Origin: Pristionchus mayeri
Lineage: Eukaryota > Nematoda > Chromadorea > Rhabditida > Neodiplogasteridae
Direction of reading: 5' to 3'
Assembly (NCBI GenBank): GCA_036245805.1
Contig: BTRK01000003.1
Location: 5,394,001 to 5,458,000 of the forward strand
DNA: 64,000 bases
Part shown: in pieces, positions 21,552 through 46,900 of the stretch
Numbering within the stretch: the first letter of the stretch is position 1
Layout of the letters: each line of letters begins with the position of its first letter
Notes under the pieces: model-generated
Told to the model about the DNA's origin: nothing
The model's input: only the letters and a program-made list of their open reading frames with translations
The model's database searches: none
Made by a program: the position numbers and the translations under genes

Positions 21552-22795
21552 TTGGGGTGTCCGGAAAGTTCGTATAATTTTTTGTTTTTATTTTTTATTC
21601 AATGCTTTACAATTCTCAGTGACCAATGTATGCCCCCTTCTTTCTCACTACCTCCCTCCAGCGATTGGACAGGGTCTCGATTCCTCTCTTCCAGAATGCG
21701 GGTTTCTTCGAGACCGCCCAGTTCACGAAAGCCCTCACAACTTCATCTCGATTCTTGAACTTCTTTCCTTTGCAGAAGTCAGAGAGAGAGAGCGGAAGCA
21801 GTGGTAGTCGCATGGGGAGAGATCCGGGGAATACGGTGGATGGAGAATCCTCTCGATCTTCAGCTCGTCCATTTTCTTCTGGGTCATCTTCGCTCGATGT
21901 GGGCGAGCATTGTCCATCAGAAGAAGAATTTTGCCCTGGTTCAGGAGTCTGGGAGGGACTCTGATCGCGACATCTTCCAGTTGTTCAGAGAAGAGGTCGG
22001 CATTGATGCTGGTGCCAGGGGCGAGGATCTCCCAGTAGATGGGAACGAGCACTGAGAAGAAGAAGCAGAGGAGTTCCTTCTTTCCGTGCTCTTCCTTCCT
22101 CGGGACGGGCGTGGGCTTCTCATCTGCATCCACCCATTGCAGTCTCCTCACAGGGTTATCGTACGTGATCCACTTCTCATCTGTAGCGATGATGGAATTG
22201 ACCCATCGAAGATTGGATCTACGATGGAATAATTCCCGACAGACTTGAACACGATTTTTCAGCTGTTCGGGGGAGAGGTCATGGGGAATCACTTGTGGGA
22301 GTTTCGGCTTCTTCCCAGATCGATGGAGGATATCGGACACCGTTGATCTGGGAGCACCAGTATCCTTCTTCAACTCACGCACACTGGCCATGGGCTTGCG
22401 CTTCAGTGTGCGGAGAACGAGAGGCTGATCGAGGGAGGGAGGGCGTCCAGAGCGGGGTTGATCATCGAGACCAAACTCCCCTTTCTTGAAGCGGGAGAAC
22501 CACTTATAGCAGAAGGGTATGGAGGGGGCGTCAGCTCCTTCCGACTGGGCCAGGGCAGAGTGGGCCTCCTTCACGGATCGGCCAAGACGGTAGTAATGAA
22601 GTAAAACTGCTCGGAGGTAGGGATGGGAGTCCATCACAAGAATCAATGTAGCAACTAGGAGACTGATTAAATCCTCTCACTACTCAACGCCAGAATGATG
22701 CAATACATTGTTGACAAACATATTGCGCAATCACTGCATTTGATCGCGAACTGACTTTTTTCCGAAGCATTATACGAACTTTCCGGACACCCCAA
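21552..22795 (-). mobile_element. Tc1/mariner-family transposon, copy 2
   Basis: It has the same TTGGGGTGTCCGGAAAGTTC termini as the other two copies, with TA at 21550-21551 and 22796-22797. It is inserted in a tandem repeat array. The transposase runs on the minus strand. Both ends look complete, so this is the best preserved of the three copies. Confidence 0.95.
21616..22634 (-). pseudogene. Mariner transposase with a late two-base slip
   Basis: The frame is open from ATG 22634 for about 280 codons. It covers the helix-turn-helix region and all three catalytic Asp residues (TDEKW, MDNARPH, PCDYH; 34 residues between the second and third). At 21780-21793 a CT dinucleotide run is one repeat unit longer than in the sister copies. 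This shifts the frame after FRSLS and removes the last 60 or so residues, which remain readable in another frame to 21616. The catalytic core is intact but the C-terminus is replaced. Confidence 0.9.
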
Positions 22796-24533
22796 TAGTT
22801 AAAAAAACCAATAATTATCGAGAAGCTAGACTCACCCGCGGCGTGAGTATGTGATGGTGCATCTCTCGCGAGCGATCCTCGGCTACCGTACTCTCCCTCT
22901 GCTCTACCGTAGTCAGCTACCGTACTGCCACCACACGCCCGTCAGGAGCACCTGGAATACAGCGTAAATTAAACAAACTCAATCGCAATAGCGCATGCAA
23001 TCGCGAACAGAAACGGAGTCGACAAACAAATACGAAATTAAGATCGCAAAATAGGATATTAAAATAATGAGGCCTGATCAATTTAAATTCAGTAGTACGA
23101 AGTAAGCAAGAAAGACTATGAATCGGTCGTCAGATATCTAGAAAAACCGACGGGCGGAACACACGAATCCTTAAGAATTCGTGAATAGGCGAGTCGAGGA
23201 GGAGGAGAAGAGAGTGGAGGAGGATATGGACAACACATGCATCGACGAAAGCATAGAGAGGAGCCGGATTCGGGATGAGAGAGAGAGAGAGAAGCCCGAA
23301 AAAATAGCCTCCAGACATCCCCTTGTTCGCCCAGAATGGAGGCGTAAAGCACAGTATTAAGCGCCAGGCAGTCCACGGACAAAACCGAAAACCGCGCCTA
23401 ATACTTTAATTGTCTGTGAAACATGAATGAATCGACCATTTCCGTGCTTCGAAACAGATTAGGGTCATTTGTGTTTCACAAACACTATGAAATGGAAACG
23501 GTTTTAGAGACCCAATTGTTCTAGGTTTCACAATTGGTTCATATGAAACTCGATTCATATATTCATATTTATCCTGACTTCAGGCACAATGGTCCTGCAG
23601 GAGGGTGACTTCAGTGTGGAGGGAATGGGGATCTTCGGTCTCAGAGCGTCGTTAGGTCAAGGGATGGGATCTTCTTTGGCTTCTCTGGTCAACTGTAGGG
23701 ACGATCGTGACGGATCTCCGTTGAGCATCGAAGTAGATCATCCTGCCGCCGAACACCTGACTTGCGCCGGTTAGGAACTCACAACGCAGACAGCGGGGCT
23801 TTCTTGACGGTAGATCACTCGAGACGATGGGAATCCGTCCGTGCTCCTCCTCTTGAAGTGTACCAAGTAGGCGATACTCTCCGGGTTGCCCAAGCTGACG
23901 GGAGAGGATTCCCCAAACTAGGTCGGAAAAGAGCGGGGTCAGGGACGACCGCCCATCACGAGCTCTAGAATGGAGAATGGAGAATCTGAAACTCGATACA
24001 GTAAACTAAAATTCCGTGCAAGAGCAAATTCGCTGCTTTTTGAATTTTAAAAGGAGCGCGAAATGAGCTTTTGCTTTTGCACGGGGCTTAATACTGTGAA
24101 AGGAACGTTTAAATTTTGGCACTGTGCAAGAACTGAGCGCGCTGGTACCCTCCTCAATCCGCACACTCTCTCGCCTATCAGACGGAGCGAGAGATAAGGC
24201 GTTGTGAATAGAGCGCAGACTTTTACGCGCACTCGGGATAAAAAATGGGCCCATACGACTTGCCCTCTGCGCAGCGAGAGAGCGTGCGGTCCTCGGAGAG
24301 CGCAGACACGATAGAGGAGGCGAGAGAGTGCGCAATATGGAGAGAGCACCGCCTCGGCCCCTTCAAGTGATAGACACCTCACCCGTTGCCAGCCTGCCTT
24401 ATCAAGACACAAGGAATCGACATTAGTGGCAGATTTCTCTAGAAATCTTACGCTATTCCGCTTTTTTCGCCGATTATATCGATTTCTGCTGCTACCGTAA
24501 CCGCGAATTTCGTTGTAGGACCCGCGGCCTAGA
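22796..24533. other. Region upstream of ads-1
   Basis: No confident gene. A short minus-strand stretch at about 22846-22890 (REMHHHILTPR, followed by a GGTGAG donor) could be an exon but has no supporting partner. Plus-strand ORFs at 23589-23774 and 23762-23968 are GC-balanced and different in base composition from the surroundings, perhaps part of an old retroelement, but show no domain I recognise. GAGA-rich stretches at 24160-24360 precede the first ads-1 exon. Confidence 0.45.
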
Positions 24534-37026
<12,493 letters not shown>

Positions 37027-37953
37027 ATGCTGACTAGATCACTCTACCCCACTAATATCACCCTCAATTGCTCATTCCTCCCAGATTCTACTTCGCATTC
37101 TCACAATAAAGCACCTTTTCACTTAATTTCATCGAGCTAAATGCACAGGCACACATTCACAGGCCCTAATCATACATTTTACCTGAATTATCTCGAGCTA
37201 AATGCACATGAAGTCAACTAGGACACTTCTCCCGAAGCTCGGAAAGTAAAAATTCAGTGTTATCAATAATTAGTCCTTTATAAATGGTCGCTGTGACTCA
37301 ACTACGAATGATTTATACTTGTGGGGCTTCGAGAGAAGTTCCGAGCGCGAGCAGACGGCGAGACTACAATTCTAACGGAGTTTCGCGCGTATATTGTACT
37401 CTAGCATAGCATGCCTGCCTCAAAAACTCGTCATTTAATACAACAAGCAAAGGAAAGTGACGAGGATAGACCAACAAAAGCGCAATTTTGAAAGAAATTT
37501 CGAAAACAGAGGTGAAAGGCGGAGTCACGAGCAAAGTCACGAGCGGTGATAAGGTATCGATTCAGTCGATCAATCACGGAAGAATAACGGTAAAAAATAT
37601 AAAAAGCCGCGGACTGCTCGCGCAATCGACTGTGGAAGGCTCGAACTGACTCGCGCCGCTTGCGCACTTTCTTCAAAATTCACCAAGTGCGCCAAGCGTG
37701 CCCTCTGGCGCGCCTTCTTCTCCTTTGAATTGTGAAAGTTCTGCGTTGCGTGTCCGTGATTCACCTTTCGCCTTACACACTCGCTGTTTACATGATCGAT
37801 TCGTACTCTCGTTTTTGTAATCGCTACTCTTTTGCTCTACTTTATATGATATGATGTCTCTAACCAGAAGCCTGAGCCCTAAGCAGTAAAACCTTAACCC
37901 TGAGCGTTCAAACCTGAACCCTAAGCGTTAACCTATGCATTCCAGTCGACGCG
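37027..37953. other. ads-1 to ikke-1 intergenic region
   Basis: It holds the ads-1 3' end (AATAAA at 37105-37110). Just before the ikke-1 start are three 21-base imperfect tandem units at 37871-37931 containing CCCTAAGC or CCCTGAGC. A likely trans-splice or first-intron acceptor (GCATTCCAG, ending 37944) lies 9 bases before the ATG. No other gene is visible. Confidence 0.6.
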
Positions 37954-40900
37954 ATGGCCGACCATCTGAGGGAGGGCCAGGACTACACGTGCCATCGCTC
38001 GATCTCGCAAGGCGCCGTCGGCAAGGTTGGCTGTTTTCTCCCGGTTTTTCCGTGTTTCCATTCCTGATCAAGTTCGTTCGAACGCTAGTCTTGCTTGATG
38101 CTTTCCACTAATGCAGTCTTATCATAACAATGGTGTTTATTGTAGCAAAAGTGATGGAAAACCTTGTTTTTATCTTTAATTAGTCAAAACTTCGAGTAAA
38201 AACTGATCAAAATAGCGTCCTTCAGGTGCACTCGGGGTTCCTCTGCTCAACGGGCGAGTCCGTTGTGATCAAGAAGGGACGAAAGAAGGACCTCAAGGAT
38301 GAATATTATCTACTCAAACAGCATTCGACCGTCGGTGTGGGAAGGACACACATTGTACAGGTTAGATTGCCGATTTTTGAGCAGGTTTCGGCAAATTAGT
38401 GAACAACTATGCTTTCCTCTGACATATTTACTTGCTCTCGCACATATTTCACACCCGAGTCCACTATGACGAGTCTCGTAGTGACAATAATGATTCATAG
38501 ATCGGTATCAGTGCATCAGAAAAGGGTCGAGTACGAGCCGAAAAGAGAAAAAGGATGCAGAACTATGGCGAGCTAGATGGAACAGAAAAACATGCTGGGA
38601 GAAGCACTTGTTGTCCACGTGTAGTGATGGATCTACTCGGATCTAGCGTGTTTACATTGAAAGAATCCTCATGAGTGAGAGGCAACAACTTCGAAAATTC
38701 ATTTGTCCTATCTTCAGGTGTTCGGCTTCACAGAGGCCGGCCTCGACTTTGCGATAGTGATGGAGCGGGCACAGGTATGATCAGTTGTGACTAGGAACCT
38801 CCCTCTATTTGCATAACTTTATCATTTGTTTGTTCGATAAGAAAGCGTTCGGACTGGGTGCGCCAGACCTGATTTCCCCGTAGGGGCAAGGATGGTTGGT
38901 GCGCAGTCTAAACCCGAAAAGGCCTCTTACGAAATGGAGTATTGACTTTTCAAAGCCGGAAGTTCTCCATTCTCGCATAAACAACACATTTCCCTTATTG
39001 CTAGAGTTAAAGAATGAAGATAAACAGTGGTCGAAACGGTATGTCACAAATGTTGTAAAAAGTGGGCACGTTTCTAAAGTTTTAAGATGAAATCGTTGAA
39101 AATGGGTACCTTTTTACAATTTTAACAAAAATTTATTCAAAAAGTGGGTACGTTTTCTACTTTTACACTGGTCTGAACTCTAAAAGCCGGGCATGTTATG
39201 TCATTTTGGACCTACTTTTCGACCACTGAAGATAAAGGGCAAAGATCGAAGATCAAATATAATTGCAGTGCTCTCTGGATCAGCTGCTGCACCGTGTGCC
39301 CTTCCGAGAGGGACTGCCAGCAGTGGACATCATTCAGCTGGTCGCTGATCTGGGTGGGTAATTAATATTTTAAGCCTAATTAATATTTTTTTAAATAAAA
39401 TTACGTGTAATAAATGGTGATTAGTTAATATTAAGCAGTATTTGGTTAAAAGTGATGTAAAAATTGCGAAGAAGGCAAAGACGAATAGCTGGAACATTAT
39501 TTACAACTAGTGTCGCTAGCGTTTCACGAATACATTAGGTTGAAGTGCTTGATTGCGGACTTGATCGTACCACGCGTTATATGCCCAATAAAATATTCAA
39601 TACATGTGTGATATTGTGATATTCGGTTTCATGTTGCACGGATCATCGCTATCAATTCATAATTCAAATTTAAATTATTTTATAATTGTTCGAAGGTCAT
39701 TTGGAAGTTGTTCGACGAGCCGTTGAATATGGTTACAGTACGAAGAAAGCTCTGCAATCATCACAAGTAGGCAATACCAAACTTTATCAACTGGAAAGGA
39801 GTGACGGTTCGGTGGCGAATACGAAACATGAAATGAACAGAGTTGTCAAAAATTTCTACGATGCTCTGTTTCAAAGAACGAGACGCCCGAAAAGATTGCA
39901 ATTCAAGGCCAGTGATCCCTTCTTACCAATAATTGAAAGCGAAGTAAAAATGGCAATTCGGAAATTGAAAAATGGAAAGTCGCCGGGGCCGGACAAGATC
40001 AGCGCTGAGATGCTCAAATGTGCATCTGACACTGTTATCAACCCACTATGCACACTTTTCAATACATGGATCTCCGAGGAATCTGTGCCCCCAAAATTGC
40101 CAAATTCATTTATCTCGCTCATTTATAAGAAAGGAAGTCACCTAGAAATCGCAAATTATCGGCCAATCGCTCTCTTGAATCTGGTGTACAAAGTGTTTAC
40201 ATCAACAATCGATAGCCGGATCGAACGTACACTGTCACAAAATCAGCCACCAGAACAAGCAGGCTTTCGCAAGAACTATACCACGACAGATCACATATTC
40301 GCACTCAACGAATTGATCTGTCGCTCCACTGAATACGACTTCCCGCTCTATCTCGTCTTTATAGACTTCGCAAAAGCGTTCGATTCTGTGGAGTTTAGTG
40401 GCGTGTGGAGTGCCCTTTGTCAACAAGGTGTTCATTCAAAAATCGTCAATACAATGAGAGATGTATATGATCGTGCTGAAGTTTTCGTGAAAGTAGGAAG
40501 AAGCAAAGTTCCAATCGAAGTGGGCAGAGGTGTCCGTCAAGGAGACCCCCTATCCCCACACTTATTCAATTGTGTATTGGAGAGTATCTTCCGTGAACTT
40601 GACTGGTCGAATTATGGAATCAGCATAGATGGAAAGAAAATGAACCACTTACGGTATGCAGACGATATTGTTTTAATTTCCCACAACCCAAAAGAAATAT
40701 CGCGAATGATGGATGAACTAGTGAAGGAAAGTGCAAAAGTCGGATTAACGATCAATAAGAAGAAAACTGTCGCCATGTCAAATAGAAATCAAACGCCATT
40801 GTTCATAGATCAAGATCAATTGATTTACGTGAACAGTTTCATTTACCTTGGCGTCCGCTTATCATTCGACAATATTCTTCTGCTAGAAATAAACAGGAGG

Positions 40901-43900
40901 ATCGGAAGCGGTTGGAAAGCGTTTAACCGTTTTCACGATTTTCTTACAAACAAATGCGTTGCAATGGGACTAAAAGCAAGAGTCTATCGAATGTGTATTG
41001 AACCTGCGCTCTTGTACGGCTGTGAAGTATGGAGCACTACGAAGAAAATAAGATCAAGGTTGATAGTAGCTCAACGCTCGATGATGAGAAAAATGGCAAA
41101 CGTAGCGAGGATGGACAGAAAAACCAATGACTGGCTCTCAAACAAAGTGCCCCTTCAAGATGTTCGAGTAAGAGCAATGCAGAGGAAATGGAAATGGGCG
41201 AGAAGGATAGTTTTTTTTGATGATGAAAGATGGACGCAGCGATTAGCTCAATGGACACCTTGGGACAGAGAAAGACTGATCGGAAGGCCCAAAATGAGGT
41301 GGCGAGACGAACTTGCGCGCCACTTGGGAGTTAACTGGGCCGACAAAAGCAGAAGATACCCCGATAAGTGGAACGATTGCATGATTCAACAGGCCCGTGA
41401 CCTGATGCTTGAATAAATTTGATTTGATTTTGATTTTGATTTTTGTTCGATTGAAGAGAAAATGTTATGAATGATGACATCAAAGCAATGAAAACAGCCT
41501 ACTAAGGTAGGGAGAAACAGATGAAGTTCCAAAATAAAGAGAGTGGTATTTCGGTCCTTTCCAGGTACGGTATTCGGCTTCCTTCTCGATCGCAAAGTGG
41601 TCCATCGCGACATCAAACCGCAGAACATCCTCGTGTTCAGCGGTGCGAACGACCCGGAGAGGAGCCACTTCATGTTCAAACTGTGAGCTATTGATTTACT
41701 GACTATACCTGATCTGCCTAAGTTAGCCAATATTTATCTGTAGGTAAGAATTGGTTTAAATATGAACTTTTTTTTTTAAATTTCACTTTTTTATGTTCTC
41801 GATATGATCGATGAATAGAATCGACAATTGAAAATCGCAGAATATCGTATACTATTTGCATTCACTCGACAACGAAGTGCCATTGCCCCTTTCCAACCGC
41901 ATGCGCACTGGATACTTTCAATTCAATTCAATTTCAATTCAATTATTTATCCACCAGGTGTATTTATCTGGGGAGATTTCGGACAGTCTTCGGTAGATTG
42001 CGGTGGATGTAGTTTGTAGACTGGGTTACCTCGAGTCAAACGTCCCCAGGGTCGCTAGCGACGCCGACTCGACGGTAGGTAAGGGGAAATGGACTTGAAC
42101 TCAACGGGGAGTAGACTTTGAAATTGGGGGATTGGGGATTTGGCGGGGCAGCAGGTAGGGTTAAAGTCGCAACAGCGACTCGGAAGAGAATGAGATAGAT
42201 GGTAGAGAGAGAAGGTGGGAACGAAATCGTTTAGGCGAGCTTGTAGCGATTTCAGAGGATAGCGCGTTCCATCTATCTACAGTCCTAGTGACGAAAGTAG
42301 ATCGAGACTTTGGAGGCGCGAAAGGCAAAGAAATGCGCAAAGCATGTGCTCTACGAAGACTCCGTGTAAGAGGGGAAATTTTGTAAAGGGAAGAGTGGCC
42401 ATAGGAGTAGAAACCGGGAATAGATTTATAAAGAAAAAGAAGATCAGAAATCAATCTTCTATGTTCAAGAGTTTGTAAAGAAAGAAGAGAAAGTCTTTGT
42501 GGGTAGGAAGTGTATGGAATATGACAACGCGCAAAAAGACGGCGCGTAAAATTACGTTGAACACTTTCTATCGAGTTCGCAAGAGTAACAGTAGATGGAG
42601 ACCAGACAACTGAGCAGTATTCAAGCAAAGGCCTGATGAAAGTTACAAATGCGCGATTATACAAACAATGATCTGTTGAATAGAAGCATTTAAACATAAT
42701 ATTTACTTGAGCTCTAGCTTTTGAAGTTATTTTAGCGATATGTTCATTGAATTTCAGTGAAGGCTGCATAAGAATACCGAGGTCTTTCATGGAAGGGGAT
42801 ACAGAGAGCGGCTTTCCATTGATGAAATATTGGGTACGGGGGGAAAAAGGGCCATAATTAACAACTGTACATTTTGATTCATTAAGAGATAGATTCCATT
42901 CGAGAGACCAAGCAAATACTAAGTCAATTGCCGACTGGAGGACATGAGAATGAATAGGGGCCTTAGCATAGATCTTAAGATCATCTGCATAAACACCATA
43001 TTTGACTTCAGAAGGCAACCTTTTTGCAAGATCATTGATAAATAGGATAAACAAAAGAGGGCCAATACAGGACCCTTGTGGTACTCCTGATGTGATTGTA
43101 GTGGGAGTAGATATACAATTTTCAATAATGACGCACTGGGACCTGTTGGACAGATAATTTTCTATCCATGCAACTATATGCGCCGAAAAACCAAAGCTGG
43201 TTAGTTTGAAAAGTAATAAACGGTGATCTATGCTGTCAAAAGCTTTCTTGAAGTCAAAGTAAACAGTTTCAAAGGATGACTTTTGAGATAGAAACTGAAG
43301 ATAGTGTGAGTGTGTCTGGACAAGCTGGGTGCACGTAGAGCGATGTAAGCGGAAGCCAGCTTGGTTGGGGTCTAAGAGGTCATTTGCTTCTAAATAATGA
43401 GTTATTTCTGAAATTAGAATCTTTTCGAAAATTTTGGTTACCGAACATGTTAGACTTTCGTGATTCCTAGATTCATACGGCTATGTTGCTTTTTTTAAAA
43501 TATATAATCTAAATAAATGAATTCAGATGCGATTTCGGGAACTCGCGCGAGTACGAGAGCGCGGATGACCAGTGCCGCACGATAGTCGGAACGAGGCTAT
43601 TCCTGGTGAGTGCTGTAGGCAGGACACTGTTGGTGCGGGGTGCTGTGCGCTGTTGCGTCCAGTAGTACTGTAAATCGTGGTATGTTATTCATTATGTGGG
43701 TGTGATTGCTTGTAAGTTTGATTATTCCGTTCGGTCTAGTAGAAAATATGAAGAACAGTTGGAATTTAATATAACACTCTGGTCTTATTGAGGCACCTGT
43801 AGTAATTTTGTTTTATATTCCATTATCACAAATGTTGTATAGTAGAGTTGCCCCAACTCACAAGACTGTGTAGTCGCCCTCGAGTGTGGTAGATCACTCG

Positions 43901-46900
43901 AGGTCTCCCCTTGCTATCGACTAGCGTGACCTCTCCCTCTCCCTCTCCTTCGCCTCACCCTCTTCCCACCTCTCAGTCTAGTTCCCTCCCGAGCGGAGAG
44001 TAGTTGTTCCCCTTTTCCCCTCTTAGTATTTCCCGACTATTTTGTGGATAAAGTTATATCCCTTACAAACCGTTGTCGGGTTCAAGGCAGGGACACAACA
44101 ACAAAATGTTTTTTTTTTGCTTTCAGCACCCCGAGATGGCTCTGGAGCTGAGTCAGCACCCCACTCGGCACGTCATGAACAAGGCCTACACTCCGGAGAG
44201 CTGCGATCTGTGGTGAGGGATACTGTAGATTATTGAGTACATTTTATTTAGGTATGAATGAATCTATTTTACATATAATAGTGAGAGAATATTGTTTTTG
44301 TATGATGAAAGTGAAACGCATTATTGCTCTCGGTACGCCCTTGCTTTGAGGAAATGTGATAGCGCCGATATCGCGGGATCAATTCTTGGATTATTTTTTG
44401 GATTTGCTAAAAAAAATGCGAGAGAAATCGAATCACTAGGCAGTCGAATTACAGTACAATTTGTTTTCCTAATTATAATTCAACTCAAAGGAATAGTATT
44501 TTTTCCAATTGCATGCGCTTTTGAGAATTTTGCGAAGTATAGATTCGTATGGCCTTTTCCAAAGATGCAATAGTAATATCTAGCACAAGTTACTGTTCTA
44601 TTGGTCTATTTAACTATCTTGGCAACACTTTACAGGCATTAGTGATCTAGATCCTACACTAGTTCCTTGAATTACTGTAGGATCTATAGCATGTTGCCGT
44701 ACTCGATTATTAATTAATTTGTTCGGGTCGCTCGGCTGTACGATCTTCAACGCGGCAACGGGCGAGCTTCCGTGGCCTCTCGTGCAACGAGAGGAGGATA
44801 TTCAAGCACTCCACCACCAGAGAGACAGAGGTATATGGTAGGGGCTTACGGTAGGATCGAAAGTCAGTTGGCGATCGCCAACCTTAATTGTTTCTGAAGA
44901 AACTCGTACTAAAGAATAAAGTTAAATGTCGATAGAATCGAATGCGAATTAAGGTTACGGTAATAAAAGTGTATTTCAGAGGCCATCTGTGCACTTCCGC
45001 TGGCGATCGGCGGCTACAGATACTACGATACGATCAGGGCAGACAGCTACCCGAGGTGGGAACGAGATACACATGTATATTTTCGTTTCCCGTGAAACCG
45101 TAAATCACAGGTGCGAATGGTCCTTCATTTTAAATGACAGCATAGTAGGACCGAACTGGCACATTCCCCAGTTTTTCGGGCATAACGCGGCACACCGCGT
45201 TGAAAGAGGGGGAAGAGAGCTCATTAGAATTTCGCGATCAATTCCTCTGCGTCTCTGAAAATTATGCTCCTGTAACAGAGTGGGAGCGAGAATAGCTAAA
45301 TGAGCTTTGCGTTATGTTGCTACCGTACTCATTGGATCCTATCGATAACTGCTTTTCCATCATACAGTAACCCCGCTACCGTATAGCTCTCCTCTTTGAC
45401 ACATGCGATAAAAACGTTTAATTCGACTAAATTTCTTTCAGATGGCTGCGTTTTGCACTCTCCTCGCTCATCCGCTGCCAGTTCAACCACGCCAACTACG
45501 CGCGCTTTCTGGACCAGGCGGGCTACATCGGCAGAGTGGGCGGAGCCAAGGAGATGCCTGAGGGCATGAAAGGTACGAGAATTGAAGATTGACTTGGTGA
45601 GATGAAATGCTAATGTTGGTCTTTCACCCCGTATTAACAGAGGGCATGGTAGGTACCCTGGTAGTGTTAGCGATAATACAACTTTGCCAAATGTAATTTT
45701 TTGTACCGTATTGTCTTGAGTTTCAAAAAAGGTTTTACAAGTGGTAATCCGCTTTGGTTGATGCGTTGGTTGGTTCAATGTGTACAAAAAAAATTGCACA
45801 TGGTTGTGCTTGTGAATATCCAGTACATACCGTCTTCCTACCCTAACCACCTTGTTTCTCAGGCAAACAGAAGCGAGTGGTGCTGCTGCCCACGCTCACT
45901 CCCTCGATGCACGTGGAGGTCGATGAGAAGCTGTTCCCGTGAGTGGTTATCGTACCCTTCGATCGAACTATGAAAAAGAAGCGCTTACCGCGCTCGCAAA
46001 TGTATACATTTGGTCTGCACTTTAGTGTTTCAGAAGCGGTTTGTATGTCTAGCATGATCACGGTTTTGATTCTGAAAGAGGAACTAAATATAACATTATT
46101 CTATATTTTTCGGATTAAAACGATGCGTCTCTTGTTAAGCCAATAGCATTTTTTCCTGTCTGTTGTTTTACATCGTCGGTGTGATACAGTACCTTCTGGT
46201 GTAGTACCGTAATCCGTTTCCTATTCAGCGGCGCTTCCGTCCCGCTGGGTTCGCTCTTCGGTCTGCACCTCAATCGCAGCACCTCCTGCCTGACTGCCAA
46301 CGGGATCGCCGTATTCGGAGCGGTGAGTAATCTGTGTGAAAATTTTGCAATTTGTTGCTGCGGCGTTGTGCAAGAGTTTGGATCTCTCACGTTGAACTCT
46401 TTTGACCGGTTAAATGGGAGAGAGTGGATGTAATGAAGAATTCGTGGGTAGTTTCTCGAAGCATAGTGAGAATAATTGGTATATTTTTGCAATGATTTGG
46501 TGGGCGCAATAGCGACCTTCGAGTGACGCGCTTGTGGTTAGCACTTTGCGAAGCACGCAATTCACTGGTTCAACCCAGTCTGGTTGCGATCTTGAATCAT
46601 TTCGATTGAATAAGTTTGGGTAAGTAGTTGGATACTCGATAAACTGGCATTGTTACATCATCCTCGTTAATTATTTGGAAATTCCGTGAAACGCGCAATG
46701 CGTTGTTCAGCCAATTCTTCGGTGATGTATTTTTATGCTGAAGTAGGCAAACACGTCTTTAGTGAGCTCTTAAAATCTGTTAAATTAGCGGCAAAGATAT
46801 TTATTTGCCCTACTCGTTTCAAATTTTATCGTCAACTGGCTTGATTCTGAACAGCATCTTATTCCAAACACAAAAACTGACTTTTCTCGGAAAGTCAGCT

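Noticed and set aside
22846..22890. Possible minus-strand exon (REMHHHILTPR) next to mariner copy 2
   Set aside because: Plausible splice signals, but no neighbouring exon and no identifiable protein family.
23589..23968. Overlapping plus-strand ORFs with balanced GC
   Set aside because: No domain, no splice chain, and the two frames overlap; perhaps a retroelement scrap, but unsupported.
45329..45850. 173-codon minus-strand ORF
   Set aside because: It is antisense to ikke-1 exon 10 and intron sequence, without recognisable features.
46516..46572. Second tRNA-like sequence (GTGGTTAGCAC ... CTGGTTCAACCCAG)
   Set aside because: Only the T-arm-like hairpin is convincing; the anticodon loop and acceptor stem fail, and no second copy is visible.
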